A stretch of DNA of 64,000 nt from Lentzea tibetensis (GTDB taxonomy: Bacteria > Actinomycetota > Actinomycetes > Mycobacteriales > Pseudonocardiaceae): assembly GCF_007845675.1 (NCBI RefSeq), contig NZ_VOBR01000009.1, forward strand, positions 227,317 to 291,316, given 5' to 3'. Of this stretch, positions 1-8,472 are shown one piece after another. Positions within the stretch are counted from its first letter, which is position 1, and each line of letters begins with the position of its first letter. Both the position numbers and the translations under genes were made by a program. The notes under the pieces were generated by a model. It searched no databases. It worked only from the letters and a program-made list of their open reading frames with translations, and was not told the DNA's origin.

Positions 1-1
1 C

Positions 2-181
2 GCGGCCCTCGCACCGGTCGCGTTCTACGGCGTGGTCACGGGCCTCGAGGTCATCGCCCCGCTCGCACTGATCGTCCTGGGCGGCCTGGTCACCACCGCA
101 CTGGTGAACCTGCTCGTCCTGCCCGGTCTCTACCTGCAGTTCGTCGCGAAGGAGAAGGCAGATGCCCAGCAAACTGTCTAG
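2..181 (+). CDS. RND-family efflux transporter, C-terminal end (partial)
   Basis: This is the last 59 codons of a gene that begins upstream of the window. The peptide contains two hydrophobic stretches, ending in LVNLLVLPGLYLQFVAKE. That is the usual end of the last membrane helix of CusA/CzcA-type RND pumps, and the same region is recognisable at the end of the complete RND pump at 624-3788. The stop overlaps the start of the following lipoprotein gene by 20 bases, so the genes are probably co-transcribed and translationally coupled. The substrate cannot be judged from this fragment. Confidence 0.8.
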   Translation, partial: AALAPVAFYGVVTGLEVIAPLALIVLGGLVTTALVNLLVLPGLYLQFVAKEKADAQQTV

Positions 182-617
182 CCGGCGATGGGTGGGCGCG
201 GCACTGGTCGCGCTGAGCCTGGGCGCGGCGGGGTGCTCCGTCGCGACGTCCGCCACGGACGGCACCGCGCCGGAGAAGCCGGCCAAGGTCGAGGCGATCC
301 AGGGCAAGAACGTCAAGAGCGTGACGCTCACCGAGCAGGCCGAGAAGCGGGTGGGCGTCGAGACGACCACCGTGACGCTCGTGTCCGGCGCGCTGAACGT
401 GCCGTACGCCGCGGTGCTCTACACGCCGGACGGCGGGACGTGGGTCTACGCCGTCGCCGGGCCGCGCAAGTACGTGCGGGAGCAGGTCGTGGTCGCGAAC
501 GTGACCGGCTCGGTCGGCGAGATCGCCGTGCTGTCCGGTGGCCCCGCCGCGGGCACGACGGTCGTCAAAACGGGTGTCATCGAGCTGTACGGAGCCGAAC
601 TCGGCGTCGGGAAGTAG
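162..617 (+). CDS. Short lipoprotein resembling the C-terminal domain of RND adaptor proteins
   Basis: 151 residues. A positively charged N-terminus and hydrophobic segment end in a lipobox (LGAAGC, Cys about 25), so the product should be processed by signal peptidase II and anchored outside the membrane. The remaining ~125 residues (VPYAAVLYTPDGGTWVYAV and a final beta-rich part) look like the membrane-proximal and C-terminal part of HlyD/CusB-type periplasmic adaptors. The hairpin and lipoyl domains of a normal ~400-residue adaptor are absent. ATG with GGAGAAGG upstream; it overlaps the preceding pump gene and lies 6 bp before the next. Inferred role: a reduced adaptor for the two pumps in an organism with no outer membrane. 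Confidence 0.7.
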   Translation: MPSKLSSRRWVGAALVALSLGAAGCSVATSATDGTAPEKPAKVEAIQGKNVKSVTLTEQAEKRVGVETTTVTLVSGALNVPYAAVLYTPDGGTWVYAVAGPRKYVREQVVVANVTGSVGEIAVLSGGPAAGTTVVKTGVIELYGAELGVGK

Positions 618-623
618 CCCACC

Positions 624-3600
624 ATGATGCGCTGGATCATCGCTACGAGCCTGAAGCTGAAGTTCCTCGTCGTCGTCGGGGCGTCGATGCTGATGTTCTT
701 CGGCATCATGCAGGTCAAGGACATGTCCATCGACGCGTTCCCCGAGTTCGCCCCGCCTCGGGTCGAGATCCAGACCATCTGCATCGGACTGTCCGCGAAG
801 GACGTCGAGGAACTGGTCTCCGTTCCGATGGAGCAGGGCCTCAACGGGATCGAGGGCCTCACGGCCATGCGGTCCAAGTCGGTGTCGCAGCTGTCGTCGA
901 TCGTCATGATCTTCACGCCGGACACCGACCTGATGAAGGCGCGGCTGCTGATCCAGGAACGCCTCAACTCGATCAGCCAGCGGCTGCCGAGGTGGGCCAA
1001 CTCGCCGTTCATGATCCAGCCGCTGTCGTCGACCAGCCGTGCCATGAAGATCGGCATTTCCCAGGCCGACAAGTCCGACCAGGCCCACGTCGACATGGCG
1101 CTGCTGACCTACTGGTCGTTGCGGCCGAGGCTGATGCGCGTGCCCGGCGTCGCGAACGCGGCGATCTGGGGCGACCGCTGGCACGTCAAGCAGGCGCTGG
1201 TCGACCCGGACCTGATGAAGAAGTTCAACGTCACGATGTCGCAGGTGCTGGAGTCCGCGGGCAACGCGGTCGACGTGGGGCAGCTGAAGTTCAAGGGCGG
1301 CTTCGAGATCGGCACCGGCGGCTACGTCGACACGGCCAACAACCGGTTCCCCGTGCAGCACCAGCTGCCCGCGCTGACCGGGCAGCAGCTGGCCGAGATC
1401 CCGATCGAGACCGCGCCCGACGCGCCGAAGGTGTTCCTCAAGGACGTGGCCGAGATCCGCGACGACATCATGCCGCCGTCGCTGCTCACCGGTGACGCGG
1501 TCATCAACGACGGCCCCGGCATCATGGTCATCGTCGAGAAGCTGCCGTGGGCCAACACCTTGGACGTCACGCGCGGCGTCGAAGAGGCGATCAGGGACTT
1601 CCAGCCGGGCATGCAGGGCCTGCAGGTCGACACCGAGATCTTCCGGCCTGCCACGTTCATCGAGACCTCGGTGAACAACCTGGGCCGCGCGATGCTGATC
1701 GGCTTCGGTCTCGTCGTGCTGATCCTGATCTTCTTCCTGTTCGAGTGGCGGGTCGCGCTGATCAGCGCGGTCACCATCCCGCTCTCGCTGGTCGCCGCGG
1801 GGCTCGTGCTCAACGCGACCGGCTCGACGATCAACGTGATGATCCTGGCCGGGCTGGTGATCGCCTTGGGCGTCCTGGTGGACGACGCGATCATCGACAT
1901 CGAGAACATCGTGCGGCGAATACGCCAGGCCCGCAGGGAGGGCAGCGAGCAGTCGACCGCGTCGATCATCCTCGAAGCCTCGATCGAGGTGCGCGGGCCG
2001 ATCGTGCACGCCACGCTGATCATCCTGGTGTCGACCGTGCCGGTGTTCCTGCTCGGCGGCCTGACGGGGTCGTTCTTCCGGCCGCTCGCGTTCAGCTACG
2101 GGTTGTCGATCCTGGCGTCCCTGCTGGTGGCGTTGACGGTGATCCCGGCGCTCGCGCTGATCCTGCTGCGCAACGCACCGATCGAGCGGCGCGAGTCGCC
2201 GCTGGTGCGGGTGCTGCAGGGCGGCTACGTCTCGCTGCTCGGGCGGATCGTGCTGCGTCCGGTGGTCGCCTACTGCGTCGTGGGACTCGTCATGGTCGCC
2301 GGCATCGGGATCGTGCCGCTGCTGGGGCAGAACCTGTTCCCCGCCTTCAAGGAACGCGACTTCCTGATGCACTGGGTCGCGCAGCCCGGCACTTCCCGCA
2401 CCGAGATGGTCCGCATCACCATGCAGGCCAGCAAGGAACTCCGGGCGATTCCGGGTGTGCGCAACTTCGGCGCGCACATCGGGCAGGGCACGCTCGCCGA
2501 CGAGATCGTCGGCATGAACTTCACCGAGAACTGGATCAGCATCGCCCCCGACGTCGACTACGACAAGACGCTCGCCGCGGTGCAGAAGGTCGTGGACGGC
2601 TATCCCGGCCTGCAACGCGATGTGCAGACATATCTCAAAGAACGCACCAAGGAGGTGCTGACCGGGTCGAGCGACGCCATCACCGTGCGGATCTACGGCG
2701 ACGACCTGAACCTCATCCGCGACAAGGCCAACCAGGTCAAGGAGCTCATCGCGGGCATCGACGGCATCATCGAGGAGCACGTCACCCTGCAGACGAACAT
2801 CCCGCAGGTCGCCGTCGAGGTCGATCTGGGCAAGGCGAGCCAGTACGGGATCTCGCCGGGCGAGGTGCGCCGCACCGCCGCGTCGTTCATCTCCAGCGAG
2901 GAAGCGGGCGACATCTGGCGCAACGGCAAGAACACCGAGGTCCACGTGTGGAGCCAGCCGAAGGCCAGGTTCAGCGTGGAGAGCGTCCGCAACCTGCTGA
3001 TGGACGCCGCGGACGGCCGCAAGGTGCCGATCGGTGACCTGGCGACGGTGAAGATCGTCTCGACGCCCAACCAGATCCTGCGCGAGGACGGGTCGCGCCG
3101 CATCGACGTCGGCGCGAACGTGGGCGAGGGCAAGGCGCTCGTCGAGGTCGCGCAGGAGGTCGAACGACGGCTGGCGACGGTCGAGTTCCCCGCCGGCTAC
3201 CACGCCGAGCTGCTCGGCGAGTACAAGGAGGCGACGTCGGCGCAGAACCGGTTGCTGCTGTTCGCGGGCGCCGCGCTGCTCGGCATCCTGATCCTCCTGG
3301 TCACCGCGTTCAACAGCTGGCGGCTCGCGATCCTGGTGCTGCTGACGTTGCCGATGGCGCTCGTCGGCGGCGTGCTGGGCGCCTGGATGACGGGCGGGAT
3401 CCTGTCGCTCGGCTCGCTCGTCGGGTTCTTCACCGTGCTGGGCATCGCCGCGCGCAACGGCATCCTGATGATCAACCACTTCCAGCACCTGGAACGCGAG
3501 GAAGGCGAGGCGTTCGGCCACGAACTGGTGCTGCGCGGCGCCAAGGAACGCCTCGCGCCGATCCTGATGACGTCACTGGCCGCCGGGCTCGCCCTGGTGC

Positions 3601-3788
3601 CGCTGGCGATCGCGGGCGACCTGCCGGGTCACGAGATCGAGCACCCGATGGCGATCGTCATCATCGGTGGCCTGTTCACCTCGACCCTGCTGAACCTCTT
3701 CGTCACCCCGTCGCTCTACCTGCGCTTCGGCGGCCCCCGCCGCAAGCCCGAGCACGCCGAACCCGAACCCTCCCCCGCTCCCGCCTAG
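624..3788 (+). CDS. RND efflux pump, CusA/CzcA-like
   Basis: 1054 residues, the full length expected for an RND pump. One N-terminal membrane helix (residues 12-30) is followed by a large extracytoplasmic porter domain. A block of helices (about 340-520) contains GVLVDDAIIDIENIVRR, the charged proton-relay helix of heavy-metal-type RND pumps. A second porter domain and a final helix block (about 880-1035) complete the fold. RND pumps exchange protons for substrate; the HME branch exports metal ions, but actinobacterial members are poorly characterised and the substrate here is unknown. ATG at 624 follows the lipoprotein stop by 6 bp with GGGAAG as a modest ribosome site (ATG 627 is an alternative). 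It ends before a strong hairpin terminator. Confidence 0.88.
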   Translation: MMRWIIATSLKLKFLVVVGASMLMFFGIMQVKDMSIDAFPEFAPPRVEIQTICIGLSAKDVEELVSVPMEQGLNGIEGLTAMRSKSVSQLSSIVMIFTPDTDLMKARLLIQERLNSISQRLPRWANSPFMIQPLSSTSRAMKIGISQADKSDQAHVDMALLTYWSLRPRLMRVPGVANAAIWGDRWHVKQALVDPDLMKKFNVTMSQVLESAGNAVDVGQLKFKGGFEIGTGGYVDTANNRFPVQHQLPALTGQQLAEIPIETAPDAPKVFLKDVAEIRDDIMPPSLLTGDAVINDGPGIMVIVEKLPWANTLDVTRGVEEAIRDFQPGMQGLQVDTEIFRPATFIETSVNNLGRAMLIGFGLVVLILIFFLFEWRVALISAVTIPLSLVAAGLVLNATGSTINVMILAGLVIALGVLVDDAIIDIENIVRRIRQARREGSEQSTASIILEASIEVRGPIVHATLIILVSTVPVFLLGGLTGSFFRPLAFSYGLSILASLLVALTVIPALALILLRNAPIERRESPLVRVLQGGYVSLLGRIVLRPVVAYCVVGLVMVAGIGIVPLLGQNLFPAFKERDFLMHWVAQPGTSRTEMVRITMQASKELRAIPGVRNFGAHIGQGTLADEIVGMNFTENWISIAPDVDYDKTLAAVQKVVDGYPGLQRDVQTYLKERTKEVLTGSSDAITVRIYGDDLNLIRDKANQVKELIAGIDGIIEEHVTLQTNIPQVAVEVDLGKASQYGISPGEVRRTAASFISSEEAGDIWRNGKNTEVHVWSQPKARFSVESVRNLLMDAADGRKVPIGDLATVKIVSTPNQILREDGSRRIDVGANVGEGKALVEVAQEVERRLATVEFPAGYHAELLGEYKEATSAQNRLLLFAGAALLGILILLVTAFNSWRLAILVLLTLPMALVGGVLGAWMTGGILSLGSLVGFFTVLGIAARNGILMINHFQHLEREEGEAFGHELVLRGAKERLAPILMTSLAAGLALVPLAIAGDLPGHEIEHPMAIVIIGGLFTSTLLNLFVTPSLYLRFGGPRRKPEHAEPEPSPAPA

Positions 3789-3797
3789 TCCGAGTGT

Positions 3798-3846
3798 CGT
3801 CGTGGCCACCTCGACCAACCTCGCGTTGGTCGAGGTGGCCATGACG
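3798..3846. terminator. Bidirectional hairpin terminator between convergent operons
   Basis: A perfect 16-bp stem (GGCCACCTCGACCAAC at 3804-3819 with its complement at 3825-3840) around loop CTCGC extends outward to about 22 bp with one G-T pair. It lies between the stop of the RND pump (+) and the stop of the anchored protein gene (-), so it can serve both directions. There is no T-run, as is common in actinomycetes. Confidence 0.85.
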
Positions 3847-3856
3847 TCGTACCCGG

Positions 3857-4357
3857 TCAGGCGGTGGCGCGGAGTCTGCGGCGCACCGCGTAGACGGCCA
3901 AGCCCAGCAGCAGGGGGACGATCAGGGCGATCGGGAGTGCGCCGCCCGCGCTGAGGATGCGGCGGCCCGCGACCTCGACGTGGATCGGAGGGCTCACGGC
4001 CAGCGCCGACGACCCGTTCGGCAGCACGACGGCGTAGACGTTGAACACACCGGCGTTCACCGCCTGGACGTCCCACGACACCTGAGCGCTTTCCCCCGGT
4101 GCCAACGGTTCCACCGACTGGGTCGGCGCGGCGGTCCAGTCCTCCAGGTCGACGTAGACGTCGTTCAACGAAGCCACGTTGAGGTGCGCGATGAGCTTGC
4201 CCGTCGGCTCCGCACCCGTGTTCGTGACCGTCGTCCTGATGTTGAGGTAGGCGCCGACGGTGCTGTCGATGCGGGTCTCGGCCACCGCCACCTCGACGGT
4301 CGCGGACGCCGTGGCAGGCAGCAGTGCCAGCAGCAACGCGGCGATCAGCAGTCTCAT
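3857..4357 (-). CDS. Secreted, C-terminally membrane-anchored Ig-like protein of an ABC operon
   Basis: 166 residues. A Sec signal peptide (MRLLIAALLLALLPATASA) is followed by a ~110-residue beta-rich domain (TTVTNTGAEPTGKL, PLAPGESAQVSWDV) reading like a bacterial Ig/CARDB-type fold. Near residue 140 comes one membrane helix (LPIALIVPLLLGLAVYAV) and an Arg-rich cytoplasmic tail. The ATG overlaps the stop of the upstream permease gene as ATGA, with GGGAGGGG as ribosome site, so it is the third gene of an ABC transporter operon. Inferred role: an extracytoplasmic accessory of that transporter. The protein is not recognised by name. Confidence 0.75.
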   Translation of the reverse strand: MRLLIAALLLALLPATASATVEVAVAETRIDSTVGAYLNIRTTVTNTGAEPTGKLIAHLNVASLNDVYVDLEDWTAAPTQSVEPLAPGESAQVSWDVQAVNAGVFNVYAVVLPNGSSALAVSPPIHVEVAGRRILSAGGALPIALIVPLLLGLAVYAVRRRLRATA

Positions 4358-5157
4358 CCCGATCCAACCCCTCCCGCTAGCCGGACGATGCGCGGCCCCG
4401 CCACGGCCAGCGCCACGACGGCGGCCACCACGGCCACCACCGGTGAGATCAGGTACGTCAGGTCCTGCGTCCAGCCGTGTCCTTTGAGGAGCACCAGCTG
4501 GATGTAGTGCATCCCGGCCGTCACCGGGTTGATCCGCACGAGCAGGTCGCCCACCGACGACGTCGGCATCGCGGGCAGCTGCGTGGGCGCGAACAACGCG
4601 AGCATCAGGAACAGCGCCACCGCGAGGCTCACCTTGTTCGAGCTCGACACGGCGCTGATCACCAGGCCGATCGCGGCCATCGACAGCGCGAGCACGGTCC
4701 CGATCACCAGGCCGAGCGCCACCGCCTCCCCCACCACCGCGACCCCCTTGCCCAGCACCCACAGGTACGGCACGGAGACGAGGAAAGCCGCGCCCCACAA
4801 CGACATCGCGGCCACCAGCTTGCCCAGCACGATCGCGCCGCGCGACACCGGCGTCAGCAGCAGGCTCTCGAACGTGCCGCGCTCGCGTTCACCGCTGATC
4901 GCGTCCGCGGCCACCACCAGCGTCAGCAGCACGCCCACCGCGACCGCGATCTGCAGCACCAGGTTCACGGACTCGCGCTGCTCCAGGAAGTTGAGGATCT
5001 GGTTGGTGGCCGCCAGGTACGTCACCGCGCTCAGCAGCACGGCGTAGGCGAACAGCAGCAACGGCCCGCGCCCGCTCAGCCACAGGTCCCGGCACTCCTG
5101 CGCGGCGATGATCCGCCAGCCGTGCGCGCGGGTGCGCTCACCCGCCGCCGCGGTCAC
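4354..5157 (-). CDS. ABC transporter permease, ABC-2 type
   Basis: 267 residues with about six predicted membrane helices. The first loop contains SGERERGTFESLLLTPVSR, the hallmark of ABC-2 permeases of the NatB/GldF-like group. The GTG start overlaps the stop of the ATPase gene as GTGA, and its own stop overlaps the next gene as ATGA, so the three genes ATPase-permease-anchored protein are tightly coupled. It should pair with the ATPase encoded at 5154-6089 to export an unidentified substrate. The fused ATPase at 6296-7786 is a second possible partner. Confidence 0.88.
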   Translation of the reverse strand: MTAAAGERTRAHGWRIIAAQECRDLWLSGRGPLLLFAYAVLLSAVTYLAATNQILNFLEQRESVNLVLQIAVAVGVLLTLVVAADAISGERERGTFESLLLTPVSRGAIVLGKLVAAMSLWGAAFLVSVPYLWVLGKGVAVVGEAVALGLVIGTVLALSMAAIGLVISAVSSSNKVSLAVALFLMLALFAPTQLPAMPTSSVGDLLVRINPVTAGMHYIQLVLLKGHGWTQDLTYLISPVVAVVAAVVALAVAGPRIVRLAGGVGSG

Positions 5158-6089
5158 GACGTGCTCCCGCGGGTCATCGCGAGGAACGCGTCGCTGAGCC
5201 GCGCACCGTCGATCTGGAACGACAGCACGGGAATCCCCGCGTCGACGACGGCCGACAGCGCGGCGTTCATCCCGTCCGTCGCGGTGATCGCGATTACGTC
5301 CCGGCGTTCGTCGGACAGCACCGACACCCCGGCGACGCCGCCGAGCACCTCCTTGGCCCGCGCGACCTGGGCGGGTGGCACGCGCAGGTGACCGGACTGC
5401 CGGTTCGCGTCGGTGCTGGTCACGTCCGCGACCGTGCCCGCGGCGAGCACCTTGCCCTTGTCCAGGATCAGCACGGTCGAGCAGACCTGCTCGACCTCGG
5501 GCAGCGTGTGCGTGGACAGCACCACGGTCGTGCCGCGCGCCTCGGCGATCGTGCGCACCAGCGTCAGGATCTCCCGCTGCCCGGCGGGGTCGAGCCCCAG
5601 CGTCGGCTCGTCGAGGAACACGACGTCCGGGTCGTTCACCAGTGCCCGCGCGATGCCGAGCCGTTGCCGCATTCCCCTGCTGTAGGTGGAGATCCGCGAC
5701 TGCGCCCGTTCGGAGAGACCGACCTGGCCGAGCAGCTTCACGGCGGTGTTGCGCGCCTCGTCGCGGGACAGGCCGAACAGCCTGCCGTGGTAGATCAGGT
5801 ACTCCAGTCCCGTCTGGTGCGCCGGGTAGCCCGCGCTCTCCGGCAGCACCCCGATCCGCGCCCGGATGTCCGCGGGCCGGCTGCTCGGCACGCCCGCGAC
5901 GGAGAACTCGCCCCCGGTCGGCGCGAGCACGGTCGACAGCATGCGGATGGTCGTGGTCTTGCCCGCGCCGTTGGGCCCGAGCAGCCCGATCACCTCGCCT
6001 TCGCGGGCGGTGAAGCTCACCGAGTCCACGGCCGTCCGGGAACCGAACCACTTCGACAACTCACGAGCTTCGAGAGTCACACCTGGCAT
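5154..6089 (-). CDS. ABC transporter ATP-binding protein
   Basis: 311 residues. Walker A GPNGAGKTTT near residue 40, signature YSRGMRQRLGIARAL, Walker B VVFLDEPTLGLDP and switch His in STH are all present. About 90 further residues form the C-terminal domain usual for ABC-2 exporters. ATG at 6089 was chosen because GAGGAGGG lies just upstream; the ten codons before it have no ribosome site. Over about 210 residues it is roughly 80 % identical by eye to the ATPase half of the divergent SARP fusion, so the two are recent paralogues. Part of a three-gene operon with permease and anchored protein. Confidence 0.92.
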   Translation of the reverse strand: MPGVTLEARELSKWFGSRTAVDSVSFTAREGEVIGLLGPNGAGKTTTIRMLSTVLAPTGGEFSVAGVPSSRPADIRARIGVLPESAGYPAHQTGLEYLIYHGRLFGLSRDEARNTAVKLLGQVGLSERAQSRISTYSRGMRQRLGIARALVNDPDVVFLDEPTLGLDPAGQREILTLVRTIAEARGTTVVLSTHTLPEVEQVCSTVLILDKGKVLAAGTVADVTSTDANRQSGHLRVPPAQVARAKEVLGGVAGVSVLSDERRDVIAITATDGMNAALSAVVDAGIPVLSFQIDGARLSDAFLAMTRGSTS

Positions 6090-6295
6090 GGCATCCCTCC
6101 TCAGTCGGAGCAATGCCATAAGTGGAACGGATGGAGATTAGAGAACGATGAGAACACGAAATACGAATAACGCGCGTAGCTCATCAACCTGCAGCGATGA
6201 CCCGCACACGGGCAGTGACTCACACCAATGGCGCGAAACGGAATGGGCGGTTCGACCGATTCACGGACAGGGGAAGCCGCCGGGAGGGGGGCGCC

Positions 6296-7786
6296 GTGGA
6301 GTTTCAACTACTGGGCGCCGTGGAGGCCTGGGAGCAAAAACTTCAACTTGATCTCGGGCCGCGGAAACAACGATTCACGTTCGCCATACTCGCTTTGAAC
6401 GTCAACCAGCTCGTGCCGGTCGAACGGCTGGTCGACCTGACGTGGCCGTCGCAGCCGCCGCGCACGGCCCACCACGCCATCCACGTCCGGGTGTCGCGCC
6501 TGCGCCAGGCGATCAGGCAGTGCCGCTCGGGGAACAACGACGCGGACATCATCACGCGCGGCTCGGCGTACATGCTGAAGGTCAACCCGCTGTCGATCGA
6601 CGTGCACCGGTTCCGCGCCGTCGTCGCGGGCGCGCGCCAGGAGAACGACGACGCGGTGAAGGTGTCGCTGCTGCGCCACGCGCTCGCCATGTGGCACGGG
6701 CCGCCGCTGGCCGACGTGACGACACCGGACGCCGCCGCCGTCCTGTGCCACGGCCTCGAGGAGGCACGGCTCTCCGCGTTGGAGGAGTGCCTCGACGCCG
6801 AGCTGCGGCTGGGCAGGCACGCGGCCGTCGTCGGCGAGCTCACCGACCTCGTCGCGCTGCACCCGTACCGGCAGCGGCTGCAGGCGCAGCTCATGCTCGC
6901 GCTCTACCGGTGCGGCCGGGTCACCGACGCGCTGGACGCCTACCGCACCGCCCGCGCCCGGCTCGCCGACGAGCTGGCGCTGGAACCCGAGTCGCGGCTC
7001 AGCGACCTGCAGCGGTCGATCCTGCGCGCCGACCCGGCACTCGAACCGCCTCGCGCGCACACGCCGGCGAGAACCCAGCTGCCGCACGAGATCTGGTCGT
7101 TCGTCCGGTCCGACGCGCGGTCCGAGGAGATCGCCGTCGAGGCGCACGAGCTGACGAAGTGGTTCGGCGCCCGCACCGCCGTCGACTCGGTCAGCTTCAC
7201 CGCGCGCAAGGGCGAGGTGATCGGCCTGCTCGGCCCGAACGGCGCGGGCAAGACCACGACCATCCGCATGCTGTCGACTCTGCTGGCACCGACCGGCGGC
7301 GACTTCTCCGTTGCCGGGGTGCCGAGCAGCCGTCCCGCGGACATCCGGCCGCTCATCGGCGTGCTGCCGGAGAACCCCGGATTTCCCGGCCACCACACGG
7401 GAGTCGAGTACCTGACCTACCACGGCAGGCTGTTCGGGCTGTCCCGCGAGGAGGCCGTCCGGACCGCGGTGAAGCTGCTCGGCCAGGTCGGGCTCGCCGA
7501 CGCTGCACGGGCCCGCGTCGCGACCTACAGCCGCGGCATGCGGCAACGGCTGGGCCTCGCCCGCGCGCTCGTGAACGACCCGGCGGTGGTGCTGCTCGAC
7601 GAGCCGACGACCGGGCTGGATCCCACCGGGCAGCTGGAGATCCTCACGCTCGTGCGCACGATCGCCGAGACGCGCGGCACGACCGTCCTGCTCTCGACGC
7701 ACGCCGTGCCCGAGGTCGAGCGGATCTGCACCGGGGTGCTGATACTGGACCAGGGCAGGCTGATCTCGAGCCAGGTGATGACGTGA
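6296..7786 (+). CDS. SARP-type transcriptional regulator fused to an ABC ATPase
   Basis: 496 residues. Residues 1-95 form a winged-helix DNA-binding domain of the OmpR/SARP type (starts VEFQLLGAVEAW). Residues 100-245 form a bacterial transcriptional activation (BTAD) domain. After a ~35-residue linker, residues 282-496 form a complete ABC ATPase with Walker A GPNGAGKTTT, signature YSRGMRQRLGLARAL, Walker B VVLLDEPTTGLDP and STH. The C-terminal domain of the stand-alone ATPase is missing. GTG 6296 was chosen because of the strong GGGAGGGGGG site and the typical SARP start; ATG 6197 is possible but has none. The stop overlaps the response-regulator start (GTGA). The domain order is unusual: SARPs often carry NB-ARC ATPases, not transporter ATPases. 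Whether it binds the permease, DNA or both is unknown. Confidence 0.85.
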   Translation: MEFQLLGAVEAWEQKLQLDLGPRKQRFTFAILALNVNQLVPVERLVDLTWPSQPPRTAHHAIHVRVSRLRQAIRQCRSGNNDADIITRGSAYMLKVNPLSIDVHRFRAVVAGARQENDDAVKVSLLRHALAMWHGPPLADVTTPDAAAVLCHGLEEARLSALEECLDAELRLGRHAAVVGELTDLVALHPYRQRLQAQLMLALYRCGRVTDALDAYRTARARLADELALEPESRLSDLQRSILRADPALEPPRAHTPARTQLPHEIWSFVRSDARSEEIAVEAHELTKWFGARTAVDSVSFTARKGEVIGLLGPNGAGKTTTIRMLSTLLAPTGGDFSVAGVPSSRPADIRPLIGVLPENPGFPGHHTGVEYLTYHGRLFGLSREEAVRTAVKLLGQVGLADAARARVATYSRGMRQRLGLARALVNDPAVVLLDEPTTGLDPTGQLEILTLVRTIAETRGTTVLLSTHAVPEVERICTGVLILDQGRLISSQVMT

Positions 7787-8472
7787 CCCCGGTCGGACGG
7801 GTGCTGGTGATCGAGGACGAGGCGTCGTTCGCCGACGCGCTCGCCGAAGGCCTGCGCCAGGACGGCTTCGAGGTCGAGACCACCAACGACGGCCTGCTCG
7901 GGCTCGACGCGAGCCTCAGCCGCCCGTTCGACGCGATCGTGCTCGACCTGATGCTGCCGAGCCTGCCCGGCCTGGACGTGTGCGCCCAGCTGCGCCGCGC
8001 GGGCGTGCGGGTGCCGGTGCTGGTACTGACCGCGCGCACCGGCGAGATGGACCAGCTGCGCGCGTTGCGCATCGGCGCGGACGACTTCCTGACCAAGCCG
8101 TTCTCCTACCGGGTGCTGCTGGCCCGGCTGCACGTGCTGCTGCGGCGCACCGGGTTGGACCGGGCGGACGTGCTGACGGCGGGCGACCTCGCGCTGGACC
8201 GGGTGACCAGGCGCTGCCGGCGCGGCGAGACGACCATCAAGCTGACGCCTCGGGAGTTCGCGCTGCTGGAGCTGCTCATGTCGCGGCCGGGTCAGGTGGT
8301 GTCCAAGCGGTTCGCGCTGGACGAGGTGTGGGACTCGGCCATCCCGACCCACTCGAACGTGCTCGAGGTCTACGTCGCGTACCTGCGCCGCAAGATCGAC
8401 CTGCCGTTCGGCAGGCACGCCATCGAGACCGTCCGGGGGTCCGGCTACCGGCTGGCACCGGATGGCGGGTAG
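7783..8472 (+). CDS. OmpR-family response regulator
   Basis: 229 residues. The receiver domain begins VLVIEDEASFADALAEGL, has the phospho-acceptor Asp55 in VLDLMLPS, the switch Thr in VLTAR and Lys in TKPF. A C-terminal winged helix (LTPREFALLELLMSRPGQVVS to RGSGYRLA) follows. GTG 7783 overlaps the stop of the SARP-ABC gene, and the stop lies inside the start of the histidine kinase gene (11-bp overlap), so regulator fusion, response regulator and kinase form one transcript. It probably controls this operon and the divergent ABC operon; that is inference from position. Confidence 0.93.
   Translation: MTPVGRVLVIEDEASFADALAEGLRQDGFEVETTNDGLLGLDASLSRPFDAIVLDLMLPSLPGLDVCAQLRRAGVRVPVLVLTARTGEMDQLRALRIGADDFLTKPFSYRVLLARLHVLLRRTGLDRADVLTAGDLALDRVTRRCRRGETTIKLTPREFALLELLMSRPGQVVSKRFALDEVWDSAIPTHSNVLEVYVAYLRRKIDLPFGRHAIETVRGSGYRLAPDGG

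Noticed and set aside
90-3521. 1143-residue reverse-strand frame opposite the RND pump, and similar long antisense frames opposite gdh, ettA, AfsR and copD-ctaG
   Set aside because: They are Arg/His/Asp-rich shadows produced by GC-biased third positions; the forward genes have recognisable domains.
4357-4798. N-terminal extension of the anchored protein up to 4798
   Set aside because: The extension is the permease gene read in another frame; the signal peptide and ribosome site fix the start at 4357.
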